From NCBI GenBank assembly GCA_028023455.1, contig JAQFVV010000207.1, positions 248,001 to 312,000 on the forward strand: a stretch of 64,000 nt of DNA. Direction: 5' to 3'. How positions within the stretch are numbered: the first letter of the stretch is position 1; each line of letters starts with the position of its first letter. The translations under genes and the position numbers were made by a program. Below are positions 33,693 to 44,430 of this stretch, piece after piece. Below the pieces are notes generated by a model, which saw only the letters and a program-made list of their open reading frames with translations, did not search any database and was not told where the DNA came from. The DNA comes from Epiperipatus broadwayi (taxonomy: Eukaryota; Onychophora; Udeonychophora; Euonychophora; Peripatidae).

Positions 33693-35225
33693 TTATAAAA
33701 ATTACTTCATTTTCAAGGAATTCCGAAAATCGCTGAATTAAACAACTTTTTTTTCAAAGTGCAATTTATTTTATCGCCGTAAATGTATTCATTATATATA
33801 TACTATAACATTAAATGCATTAACTTTTATGTCTGCGATGCCATAATATCGGAATCTTTATTTTTTAAGTTATTTTTACTGGCTTAAATTCCTGAATATT
33901 TTAATACTCTTTTAGATTTAAATTTATATTGGCTTTATACCCCGATCCACGATCGTCACAAAATAAGAACAAACGATATTATATTGTTTAAATATTCATT
34001 TCAAATAAATAAATACCTATAGAAATTATTGAAGTTTTTTCTACTGAATGTACATATTCATAAAATTTACATATATATATTTTCTGTAAGAACGTATAAT
34101 TATTCTTTGCACCAGAAAAAAATGAAAGCGAGACTTCGATTGTCCTCTAAGGAAATAAGATGATATTACTTTTTTGAATATCACAAAGTAAAATCGTTTT
34201 GATTTCTTTTTTGAAATAAACGTAAATTAAAATATATTTCTATTTATTTATAAAAATGTTTATATTTTTTTCATAAAAGCAGAAAGATTTAATTTTTATG
34301 TCAGTTATTGTATATTTTTTATTTTTAATAGTAATGGGGGGGAGCATTCCAAAAGAAGAAAAGATTGATTTTTAGAAGGGTTTTTAAATCAAAAGATTGA
34401 AAATAATAACAATAAATTACTTTTTTATTTTATATTAAAACCAATTTATTCATATTAAAATCGGTGAATAGGATAAATAACTGAAGATACAATTCAAATT
34501 TACGACATTCAGATAGTGGCTATGTGAGACGATTATAAGACAATGGATCTATGAAATGTTCATTAAAACATAAACAAATAATAAAAAGCGTATTATTTAA
34601 AAAATGTTTGTATGATTTTTGATCTCCTTTATAGTAGCCATTTTAATAAATGAAGTATAGAATAAAATGGATTAATCCATTCGTTATTGTTATATAACAC
34701 AATGTCTGTATCATTTAGTGCAATGATATTGTGTCGAAATCTGGAATTAAAATCCTTCGATTTCAATTCAAGTCCTTCCAGCGCTACGTCTTATAAACTT
34801 CCTCATATATTTTATTAGAAAATACAATTTTACATATGTGATATACTAATTCTATGAAACTAAAGATATAAATTAATTAAAGGAAACAAATAAATTAAAG
34901 TACAGTTAATTGTCTACATATTTATTGTTGTTGGATTTTTTTTTTTTTTAATCTTTTAACCAGCAAATTAGTTTTCATTAAAAAATGAAAAAATTAAACA
35001 TTAAAAATCATTCCCACATCAGAGAATAAAAAAGGTACCTATGTATTAAAGCTATTGTGCCTTTTTATAACCGTGCTATTCAGCCCACAAGTTCTAATCT
35101 TGCGATCCCGTCAAATAAACCCTGCGATCTCATCAAATAATGCGAATGCTGTAACTTCTGACAAATTTTTGTCATAAATTTGTACAGAAAAAATAATAAT
35201 AACACATTAAAAGACTAAAAAACGG
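33693..35225. other. AT-rich DNA, no gene seen
   Basis: Somewhat more CG dinucleotides than average from 33.9 to 34.8 kb, but no supported exon, repeat pair or motif. Poly-T at about 34938-34950. Confidence 0.4.
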
Positions 35226-35738
35226 CACTTAGTGCCTTTTTTTTTGTGCCATCAAAGCTAACCCCCTCCCAGCACAAGGTATGGCAATAATGGCCAGAAA
35301 TTCTCAAATTTTACTTAAAAAACTACATATATTAACTCTACTATGTTATTATAAAATGGACACAAAGAAAATGACACTTTTGTTTGCATTCTGGCGAAAT
35401 TTAAAAAAATAAGACCATCTCGTTGATTCTGTATTTTGATAAAAGTTTACCAAAAAAAAAAACGCCTTTTCGTGCTGTCAAAGCCATTCTCCCCCCCCCC
35501 CCCACCACCACCACACATACACAAACATGCACACACTCAAAATACAATATTCTGCCATTGAAATAATGGGGCAGAATTTCCCAAAGGTTACTTAAAATTA
35601 AAAAGTACCACGTATATTAACTCTTGCATGAAATTACAAAACGGACACACACAAGATGCCGCTTTCATTTGCATATTGGATTATATTTAAAAAAAAACAG
35701 TCGATTTTTATTACATTTTAATAAAAGTTTACTAATTT
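35226..35738. repeat. Two-unit tandem repeat, about 240-280 bp each
   Basis: Unit 1 (about 35226-35455) and unit 2 (about 35462-35738) share, in order: GTGCC or CGTGCTGTCAAAGC, AATAATGG, CAGAA-TT-CAAA, TACTTAAAA, TATATTAACTCT, AAAA-GGACACA, TTTGCAT, and AAAAGTTTAC. Unit 2 carries a C13 run and a (CCA)n/(CA)n stretch (35491-35530) not in unit 1. No coding frame runs through both. Confidence 0.75.
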
Positions 35739-35799
35739 CTTTTTTTGTTTTTAATAAAATAAATATACTTAGACAATATCTTTATACTGATAGGAAACT

Positions 35800-37275
35800 T
35801 ATTTCTGCAATAAGAAAACAGATGGAACTATTACTAAGAAAAGAGATGATATCATGAAATGTATAGAAGAATTATATAGAAATAAAAATATCTCTCCTAG
35901 AAATGCTATATCTTTTAAACTGCCCAGGATTTCAAGTGAAGAAGTAAGACATGCAATTAAATCTATGAAGAAAGGATAAGCTTTATGTAATGATAGAATT
36001 ATAATTGATATCTTAAAAGAAATAGATGAACTAAATTATTTTTGGCAAAGTTATATACAAGTCTAAATAATAAAGATGCTCAAGATGATTGGAAGAACAT
36101 AGGATTAATATTAATCTTTAAAAAAGATGATAAAAAGATCCTAGAAATTAAACACCTATTAGTCTTTTATCAGTTTTTTACAAAATTGTTACCAAGATAA
36201 TTACAACTCGTCTATAGTGAACTTTGGATTTTAACTAACCAAAAAAATAATCTTTATGTAAAAGTGGTTAGTACAGTGGATTATATTCAAGTATTGAAAA
36301 TTATAAAGAAAAAAAAAAACAAGGAATATGAGTTGCCATTATGTTTTGGATTTGTAGATTATGAAAAGGCATTTGATTCTATAATAATAAGGGAATTGGA
36401 TTTGTAATAAGAATTTGTTTGGTGACTAAAGCACTGGACATGAAGAATATTCATAAAAAATGTATTAGCAACAATTACATTACATAATAATATTAGGAAG
36501 ATTGATACTAAGAAGGGGGTTATGATAGGATGATTTAATATCAACAAAACTTTTTATAGCAGTTTTGTAAAATGTATTTTCACAAATAAATGGAAATTAT
36601 TTAAGTTATGCAGATTTTGCATATGATGTAATTGTTTTTGTAAATAATGCTTTATGTTTTCAGGAAACATTGCAAGACTTACCAGATAAAGGTAAGAAAG
36701 TAGGACTAAAGATAAATGATGACAACTACAAATATCTTGGTCAAATTATTACTACAGATGGAAATATAATAGATAAAATGAATCATTGAATTAAACTTGA
36801 TTGAAATTGTTTTCATAAAAATAACTAATATTAAAAGAAAACAATCCTATATGTTTGAAAAGGAAGGTTTTAGTAAATATGTTTTAACAATTCTTAACTT
36901 ACAATGTAAAACTTGGACATTTAACAGAAGAGTCATTAAGAAACTTCAGACCATTCAATGAATTATGGAGACTTGTATGTTATGAATAACAAGAAGAGAT
37001 TAAAAATGAAATACTTGGTTGAGAAAATATACAGGTGTTAGTAATATCACTGAAAAAAAATATTCATAAAAGAGACCATAGATAAACCATTAAATTCTTA
37101 AATTGAATTTGCAAGAAATTGTAAAAGACTTAGAAAGTGACCACATGAGAGATGGAAAAGTTTGCTGGTGGTGTGGAGAAAAGAGGCTAAATACTGAAAA
37201 AGATTAATTCCACTTCGAGAAACCTTCCTGCAGTTGATCAATAACAGTGAAAATGATGATGATAATGTATATGTT
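35800..37275 (+). pseudogene. RTE/BovB-like reverse transcriptase relic
   Basis: Plus-strand fragments in order are: ISSEEVRHAIKSMKKG (about 35935-35980); DDWKNIGLILIFKKDD (about 36085-36132); a relic of the NYRPISLLS block; and NKEYELPLCFGFVDYEKAFDS (about 36320-36380, with intact motif A). Then come a NYADF-YDVIVFVNN block (about 36595-36645), where the YADD second Asp is lost, GLKINDDNYKYLGQIITTDG (about 36705-36765), and RWKSLLVVW (about 37155). The end is GATGATGATAATG at 37254-37266, an RTE-type tail. Frames shift repeatedly. It is the same family type as 0.13-1.5 kb but a separate insertion. Confidence 0.75.
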
Positions 37276-37457
37276 TAATTAAATTTAATATCAACGACGT
37301 TTGTGATCATTACCTTTAAAATAATATACATATATTAAATTGATAAAAAATCAAGTCAACTGTCATATGACCTAATTTTAATAAAGCTCGTATTTACAAA
37401 TGTTATATATAGAGTATGTATAAACAAACTCTTAACAACTTTAAGAATACCCTCAAT

Positions 37458-37491
37458 CCCAGACCGCGGTTTCTGCATCTAGCGTCGTCAG
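37458..37491 (-). ncRNA. Hammerhead core at the inversion joint
   Basis: Minus strand: CTGACGA (37491-37485), stem II GC/GC with loop, GAAA, stem III, GTC (37464-37462). The upstream stem I strand is missing because the inversion begins here, so it is not expected to cleave on its own. Confidence 0.6.
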
Positions 37492-37508
37492 TATTTTTAA
37501 TCCCTAAC

Positions 37509-37550
37509 ACCTCTCTGACGATGCTAGATGCAGAAACTGCGGTCTGGGGT
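37509..37550 (+). ncRNA. Type I hammerhead ribozyme, intact core
   Basis: CTGACGA (37515-37521) and stem II TGC/GCA with loop TAGAT. GAAA (37533-37536) is followed by stem III AC/GT with a 4-base loop, and GTC ends at 37544. Stem I pairs ACCTC with GGGGT, with a T-T mismatch next to the core. Confidence 0.7.
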
Positions 37551-37875
37551 TGAGGGTATTTTTGAAGCTTGTTAAGAGTATGTTTTTACGTACACTATAT
37601 ATAACATTTGTAAATACGAGCTTTATTAAAATTAAGTCATCTGACTTGATTTTTTATCAATTTAATTTTAGTTTTTTGCTATTAAGGCTTTGGCGATTTT
37701 ATATTGCTGGAGCTATTAATATATGGTGTATCTGAATTTGGTTCAGTCCCATATTGCTATTTGAGTTAGATAGCTGGATTTTTGGACATTTAAATGTCTG
37801 AAAGTTTCAGATTTTCTTCTCAATAGTTAGGCATTGATAAAATGCTAGACTAGTTCTAGTGTTTTTAATCCCTAA

Positions 37876-37918
37876 CACCTCACTAACGACGCTGGATGCA
37901 GAAACCGCAGTCTGGGGT
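37876..37918 (+). ncRNA. Hammerhead with a mutated core (CTAACGA)
   Basis: Same layout as the copy 368 nt upstream, but G5 is A (37883-37889 reads CTAACGA). Stem I (CCTCA with TGGGG), GAAA and GTC are kept. A single base explains the expected loss of activity. Confidence 0.65.
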
Positions 37919-38302
37919 TGAGGGTATTCTTAAAGCTTGTTAAGAGTTTGTTTTTACGTACTCTATATATAACATATATATATATTTCAATAGTTTGTGC
38001 ATTTGTTTAGCATTTTCCATAGCTTGGTATGCAAATCCAGGACAAAAGTGGAGAGAATTTTTAAATAAACAAAGATTTCTAAAAATGATTTTAGGTAACC
38101 AGCTCATTGCAAGCTAGCTAACTATAAAATATGACTTTAACCACTAAACATCACATGATCACCATTCTTCATGCTTACACAAACTATTTACACAGAAAAT
38201 AAACTCCCCATACAATAGTTCCACTCAGTGCAAGCCAGAGTAATCAATGGATGCAGAAAGGTTTGTTCATAAAATCCTTATCTAGTGCCTACTCATCTAA
38301 TA

Positions 38303-38346
38303 TTCCCAAATTAATTTTTAACTTGTAGCTTTCATCAATGAGGAGC
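38303..38346 (-). ncRNA. Degenerate P1 hammerhead
   Basis: Minus strand TTGATGA (C3 to T), a weak stem II, AAAA in place of GAAA, and TTT in place of GTC. Inactive relic. Confidence 0.45.
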
Positions 38347-38753
38347 CTTAGATCTGAGAGCACTGCACTTGGATGTTAGAATCTAATGCAATTCTCCAGC
38401 AGCAACCTTTTACCTTATTAGCTAACTATAAAAGCTTTGAATCCAAAATGAAAACATAATAATGTTTTCAATTCAAGCTCATAAGCTTGTATAGTCATAT
38501 AGATCTGAACTCTGTTCAACATCTATACTTTTTGGTAACTTTGGTTCTTTGTTAACTGCAATCACTGTAATTCTATTTGGCAGGATTGGTATTAAAGCAG
38601 TAAACATCAGATGCTCATTCTTTGTGCTCACACAAGCTGTTTACACAGAGGCTAAACTTTCCATACAGTAGCACCACTCAGTGCAAGCCAGAATAATCAA
38701 TGGATGCAAAAAGATTTGTGCATAACATTCCATGTAGTGCCTATTTATACAAT

Positions 38754-38798
38754 ATCCACTGAATAGTTTTTAGCTTGTGGCTTTCATCAGTGTGGAGC
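38754..38798 (-). ncRNA. Degenerate P1 hammerhead
   Basis: Minus strand CTGATGA is intact, and stem II AGC/GCT is kept. GAAA is AAAA (G12 lost) and the triplet is altered. Inactive relic. Confidence 0.5.
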
Positions 38799-39169
38799 AT
38801 TTTATCTGAAAGCACTGCATCTAGATCTTAGGATCTAATGTGATACTGTATGGAGAGTTTAACATCTGTGTAACAGCTTATGAAAGTATAAAGAATGAAG
38901 GTCATGTGATGTTTAATAGTTTAATACCAAAATTGCCAAATAGGATTATTGTGATTATGATAATTAAAGAACTAAAGACACCAAAATGTATGGATGTTGA
39001 ACTGTGTTCAGATCTATATGACTATACATGCTAATGAGCTTGAATTAAAAACCTTATTGTGTTATCATTTCAGACTCAAAGCTTTACAATTAGCTAATAA
39101 GGTAAGGTGACTATTGAAAGATTGCATTAGACCCTAAGATCTAGATGCAGTGCTCTCAGACCCAAGGTG

Positions 39170-39213
39170 TCTCACATATGAAAGCCACAAGCTAGAAACT
39201 AGTTGGGAGATTT
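39170..39213 (+). ncRNA. Degenerate P1 hammerhead
   Basis: CATATGA replaces CTGATGA. Stem II AGC/GCT, GAAA and part of the AGT-T triplet region remain. Inactive relic. Confidence 0.45.
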
Positions 39214-39337
39214 TGGATGAGCAGGCACTAAATAGGGATTTTATGCACAAACCTTCTTTCATTCATTGATTACTCTAATTTACACTGAGTGGTGCTACTG
39301 TATGGAGAGTTTATCCTCTGTGTAAATATGATTTTAG

Positions 39338-39770
39338 CTTTTTAATTTGTAAGTTAAAACAAAAAAAAACTAATTAATGGCAACTAAAAGTATAAATAGT
39401 ACTCATTATATATTTGTAGAAAATGTAATCAATGCTTACTCTTAAATTTGAAACATTATGTATGAATTTCAGATGCATTATAAACCAGCAGACTATTCAG
39501 GTAAGATATCCCTGGATATTATCAAATGTTTCATGTTATACGTTTGCATTTATTGATAAATATATCAAATAATTTTATAAAAGTGAATCGTTTGAACAAT
39601 CATTATTCAGTAAATATATTATAAAGAAAATATATATTTTATTTATTATTCTGGTATTCATAAAAAGTTTGGCATGGGAACCACAATCCAAAGACTTTAT
39701 CATCCAGAGATGACCACTGTATTAAATCCCATAGGACAGTAATTATATTAATAAGTATTAATCATTTTAT
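39338..39770. other. AT-rich spacer, nothing recognised
   Basis: Short AT-rich interval between the P1 element and the SINE. It ends in the SINE's left target duplication (39757-39770). Confidence 0.5.
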
Positions 39771-39883
39771 AGTCAAACACTGGGAGCTGAGAGGTCAGCA
39801 CAGCCACCTTGCAAGCAGATGCTTGCAGACAGTTGTTGCAGGTTCACTTCCCAGCTGATGCTATGACATATGAAAAAAAAAGG
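39771..39883 (+). mobile_element. tRNA-derived SINE (S2) with perfect 14-bp target duplication
   Basis: A 113-bp element lies between two copies of ATTAATCATTTTAT (39757-39770 and 39884-39897). Its A-box-like GCTGAGAGGTCAGCA and B box GGTTCACTTCC lie in a tRNA-like head. It is followed by AGCTGATGCTATGACATATG and an A9 tail ending in GG. It needs LINE enzymes for movement. Copy number two in this window (see 33541). Confidence 0.8.
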
Positions 39884-39897
39884 ATTAATCATTTTAT

Positions 39898-40440
39898 GTA
39901 TAGTTAGCTAATGAACTAACTTTTAAATAATCAATTATGAGTTAAATATTTATTAAACAATCTTTCACAGAAATAAATTACTGGCTGACAAATTAGTTAA
40001 TGGTTTTCATTTTAGTTTTATCTTTTAAGTAAGAATAGCTAAGACACCTTTTTAATTTTGTTTAAATAACTAGATTTAAATATTTTGGGAATCCCAAACA
40101 AGAAGTAAAAATGTTTTACCTGGCCTATAGTTGAATTCCAAATTGTGGATGTAAAAAGCAGTTATTTTAAACATGGATTATGAAAGCTTTATATGCAGAT
40201 TCTTTTAAATACTTGGTTTCATATAGAGTTTATTTTTGTAAAACTGTATCTTTTTTTGTTGGATATGTGAAACAAATGACCAATACAGTATTTCCTAATA
40301 GGGTATTTTATGAGAACTCGAGTATGGTTTTTGAGAAAGAGATAGATTTTATTTATACTAAAAAGATTATCTCAAAATTTCTTCAAAGAAATGCATTACT
40401 TTTATCAAATTTACCACTTCCTTTGTTTTCCTGTAATATC
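39898..40440. other. AT-rich DNA, no gene seen
   Basis: The plus frame of 97 codons at 40180-40473 runs into the left arm of the next repeat. It has no recognisable motif and typical AT-rich random composition. Confidence 0.4.
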
Positions 40441-40875
40441 TTATATAAATGCAATTTATCCACTCTACTTTGAAGACTTTTTAGCAAAAACCTTTTATTG
40501 TCCATACATGCATACACAATCTCACATTTCAACTGTCCTGCAGTTTTTTTCAGAGCCACTTTTATTTTGATTTTTCATAATTAAAAATTTTTTTTTACTT
40601 ATGAAAAAATAAAACAAAAGTGGATCTGATAAAGACTGCAAGACAGTCGAAATGTAAGATTGTGTATGCATGTATGGACAATAAAAGGTTTTTGCTAAAA
40701 AGTCTTCAAACTAGAGTGGGTTTTTACTTATAAAAAATTAAAGTAAAAGTAGCTCTGAAGAAGACTGCAGGACAATCAAAATATGAGATTGTGTATGCAT
40801 AAATGTACAATAAAAGGTTTTTTGCTAAAAAGTGTTCAAAGTAGAGTGGGTAAATTGCATTTATATCAATTACTT
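40441..40875. mobile_element. Inverted/tandem element family P3 with hammerhead-like stems
   Basis: One minus unit (about 40441-40593) faces two plus units (about 40610-40725 and 40726-40875). The units share CAATAAAAGGTTTTTGC, TAAAAAGT-TTCAAA, TAGAGTGG and AAATTGCATTTATAT. Near each unit start is CTGA(A/T)(G/A)A, a 5-bp stem (GACTG/CAGTC in the best copy), then GAAA (CAAA in one copy). This is the order of a hammerhead core, but no cleavage triplet or stem I can be assigned. No target duplication was found. The layout matches P1 and P2. Confidence 0.6.
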
Positions 40876-43445
40876 TTATTGAGGAGATAAGACACTGGAC
40901 AGAATATATTGGAGAGCTATTATTGGACATGTGCTGAAAATTTTTTCTGTAGAAAAAGATGAAAAATAGCATCACAAAATATCATTTAAACAAAATAATA
41001 TACCAGCCTGTGATTCATGGATTGGTTTATATAATCACCAAAAACTCATCATCATTATTCTTATTCTTATTGAATATTAGCTACCAAGGGAACATGATTG
41101 GTCACTTTTTAAAATCGTGCAATCTTTCAATATAATAATATATATGTTGTAATGAAAATATTTTATTAATTTGTTCTTAAGGTTTGTTTTATAAGTTAAA
41201 TTAGTGATACCGATGGATTATTACGCATGGTAGATGGATTATTTCAATTTTCACTTTTCTACATTTGTTATTGAATAATTATGTTCTTCTTATACAAATG
41301 ATATATATCATTAGAAGCCAGTCAACTCTTAGACAATCCCAATATCAATAACAATCAAAAATTTCAAACTGTTGTCAAGGCAACCTCCTTTTAACAATAT
41401 ATATGTATCCAATTCGCTTTTATGAGGATATTTAGAGAATGAAGAACTTCGTTTGAGAATATCGCAGAATTTATCTAAATTTTATTTCTTTTATGACTCA
41501 TAATTATTGCATTTATTTTTTCTACCATTATCTTTTTCATTAATCTTTGTAACTAATGAATTTATACACCAAAGAAGAATATTTAAATCTGGTGTCTCCG
41601 CTTCCATTGTATTAAAACTGCCATATGGATTATTTTATTGGATATTATAAAAAGGAAAAATTTAATATAATAATTTCGTAGCGATGTATGTTTATATGTC
41701 CAAATTTAATATTTCTTGTGATTTTTTTTCTTCAGTAATATATGTTTATTACATTAAATGGGAAATCGCTTCCGTTATTAACATTAAAAGGGAAATCGCT
41801 TCCGTTATTTTTTTAATTTTTATATATCTTTATCTTTTTCATTAATCTTGTAACAACTTTTAAAAAGATGAACTATTTATAAATTGATTGAGGAACCTAA
41901 ATGCTAAAGAGTGTTGTTTGTTTTAGGCTTAAACTTTTTGAAAATACGCAATTATAACCTAAGTATTTAAATCCTTTTATATATATAAAATAAACTATTA
42001 ATTACAAATTACGTGCAAGTATTAACATATGTACAGGAAAATATTTTTTTAATATCATATAAGATGCACGGTTTATAAAATATAGTTATTACGACTAGTG
42101 ACTGATGGCAGAGACAAGGATTCAGTTTTAAAGTATAATTTAGAATGAATAATTAAGAAAATCTTGTTCAGGCAAATTTTTCTAATAGTATTTCTAGGTA
42201 TATATTTTAGGGCATATATATATATATATTAAACCATTCTTTATTATTCTTTTTTAGAACATTATATTTTTTGTTGTTTAAAATTAAAAGAACAGCGAGC
42301 GAACCACAGGATTTTAATAGATGTGAATAAATACTATGGCATTATAGGAATTAAAATTTTTAATATTTTTCTCAAGCAATTCTTTTAGATTAATTATTTG
42401 CTTATACAATACGAAGTGTCATAAAGATGGAGTATAAGCATATTTCAGAAATGTACACATCTTCAGGCTGACTATTACATATGGGATACAGATTTAATTT
42501 AAAACGGTTAATGAAAAATGTTTATTGTAGGAATTGTGTTAAGTAATAAGGGACCGATTAATTGTCCCAAGCTATATCACAAGAGCAACATGAGAGAAGG
42601 TTGGATCTACTTTGCTTCAAATAAATATGTATTTGACGTCATTTTTGTATTTGTAACATTCAAAATAGCAATAGAATAAAATTTGCTTTAAAAAAAAAAA
42701 GTTAAGCAAAATTTTTAGTCATGATTAAGAAACACAAATATTTTGGAATCTGATTAAAGTTTTGGAAATTGGGAGTGTTGGCCATAGATGTCTGTTGTCA
42801 GATCTTTAAATAAAACATCTATTAAAGATTTGGTTATATTAGCCCAATGAATCTGCATGCCCAATAGCTTGATCAGTATAAAAAAACCACTCGCATATGG
42901 AAATTGAGAAAGCAATACTGTAGATGGAAAAGGATTGGATTAACTGTGGTTGTGATGTACATCTTACCTTTGATGTAGAATATAAATGAATGAGGACATA
43001 TTAGATTAAGACCACCTTTTAAAAATAAGAAAACAAGCATGTAATTGATAGAAGATGGGATACTAATCCCCATATGTATGATTTATTGTGGTCATAATAT
43101 TTTTAAAAGTACTCTTTAAAAGATGTATCCATGGACTATACTAAGCAAGTATACCACCCAGAATGGCATTAACCATACAAACTTTTACTATACGGTAAAG
43201 CAATATTGGGCAGAAGGCTTTTATTTTTGTATTGATCTTGTTTAGTACCAGAAGATTTAGATGTTGGCTCAATTGTCTTTTAGATAAATTAATTGGAATT
43301 CTGGAAAAAAATGAGTGTGTACCTGTGTAGAATGAAAGTAGATTGTGATCTGTAGTTATTTGCTACATGGATGACATACAAACTTAAATTGTAAATCCTG
43401 TTAGGGTTTCAAATTTGTTCAGAATATTTTTCATATATATATATT
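40876..43445. other. AT-rich DNA; short tandem duplication, unassigned coding-like stretch
   Basis: A 30-bp tandem duplication sits at 41751-41810. From about 42720 to 43400 the composition becomes coding-like, with interrupted frames on both strands (for example a plus frame reading LVPEDLDVGSIVF near 43250), but no family could be named. (TA)n at about 42213-42230. Confidence 0.35.
41751..41810 (+). repeat. 30-bp perfect-but-two tandem duplication
   Basis: ACATTAAATGGGAAATCGCT onward (41751-41780) is repeated at 41781-41810 with one or two changes. The unit includes TCGCTTCCGTTATT, unusually CG-rich for this window. Confidence 0.9.
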
Positions 43446-43663
43446 ATACAAACAAACAATTTAACAGTAAAAAAAATATTTTTAAAATTCTTTAGTAGCG
43501 CTTTCAATTATGTAGTAATCTTAGTCAGCTTAAATGAATTTCAAATTTTAATGTGATGTAAATTTTCATAAGCTGTATATAGCCATATTTGCAACTTTCC
43601 TGAAAGCACTACTAAAGAATTTAAAATATAATTTTTTTTACCATTAAATTGTTTGTTTGTATA
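43446..43663. mobile_element. MITE with about 60-bp terminal inverted repeats
   Basis: The left end (43446-43506, TACAAACAAACAATTTAA...) is complementary to the right end (about 43601-43663). Matching inner text is TTCTTTAGTAG-GCTTTC. The centre is about 95 bp and non-coding. The ends lie in TA-rich sequence, so a TA target duplication (Tc1/mariner type) is possible but cannot be proved. Confidence 0.75.
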
Positions 43664-43921
43664 TTACATATAATATTTTTTATAACTATTTATCTAACTA
43701 CCTACCTTCTATTTAATTATTTGGCTTTATATACCTAAGTTTTACTTATCTATAAATATTCATCTATCCATCTATCTATCTATTCATCAATTTATATATT
43801 TACATGGTATCTAATTACTTGTCTTTATCACTTTGTATATCAATAACCCAAAATATCTATTTATCTATTATCTCCCTATTCATCCATCTGTCTATGTGTC
43901 TGTCTATTGATCTATCTATCT

Positions 43922-44062
<141 letters not shown>

Positions 44063-44069
44063 CAATAAT

Positions 44070-44430
44070 TATCAATAAAGCAAGTCAAATATATATCATG
44101 ACATTACTTTTATAAGCTTGTATTTATTGATAATTATAATTTTACCTTTATGACTTTGGCTATGCTGAGGCTATTAATATATGATAGATCTGAATTTGGG
44201 TTCAGTTCCATATAACTATTTAAGCTGGAGTAAAAGACATTTTAATGTCTGAAAACTTCAGAGTTTCTACTTAAATATTACGTATAAAATAAGTACTATG
44301 TTTTGAGTTGATATTTTAGATCTAGTGTCTGAATATTCTAGTTTCTTGCTGAGGTGACCATAAGCTTGAAACTAATTGGTCTGGGGATAAGTGTATTTCA
44401 GCTAGAGATTTTAAATATTTTATCTTACCA
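44070..44430 (+). mobile_element. Worn single copy of ribozyme element P2
   Basis: Text matches the P2 unit: AGGCTATTAATATATG, GATCTGAATTTGG-TTCAG, TTTAATGTCTGAAA-TTCAGA. At 44347-44393 a ribozyme relic reads CTGAGGTGACCATAAGCTTGAAAC...GGTC, then TGGGGATAAG. GAAA, GTC and the stem I 3' strand remain, but the first box is damaged (CTGAGGTGA). No inverted arm or target duplication is seen. Confidence 0.55.

Larger units (their letters stand above)
37335..37985 (+). mobile_element. Hammerhead-bearing element P2, inverted arm plus tandem units
   Basis: The left arm 37335-37491 is the reverse complement of about 37515-37670. A direct ribozyme-to-ribozyme unit (cleavage triplets ending 37544 and 37912) is 368 nt. 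A second partial unit ends near 37970-37985. Possible flanking ACATATA copies (37328-37334 and 37972-37978) are too low in complexity to call a target duplication. It shares sequence with 28672-29092 and about 44070-44430. It lies directly after the RTE relic. Confidence 0.75.
38095..39327. mobile_element. Ribozyme element P1, large inverted/tandem copy with target duplication
   Basis: A 1,233-bp insertion is flanked by the 10-bp duplication ATGATTTTAG (38085-38094 and 39328-39337). From the left, two minus-oriented units have ribozyme relics 452 nt apart (about 38303-38346 and 38754-38798). Then, from about 38840, a plus-oriented unit has a ribozyme relic at 39170-39213. The junction sits near ATCTAATGTG/ATACTGTATGG. 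The sequence aligns by eye with the 9 kb element along its whole length but is more decayed. There is no coding frame. Confidence 0.75.

Noticed and set aside
37328-37978. ACATATA as a target duplication for the 37.3-38.0 kb P2 element
   Set aside because: The 7-bp word is low-complexity and common in the surrounding TA-rich sequence.
40180-40473. 97-codon plus frame upstream of the P3 element
   Set aside because: It runs into the inverted arm of the repeat, has AT-rich random composition and no motif.
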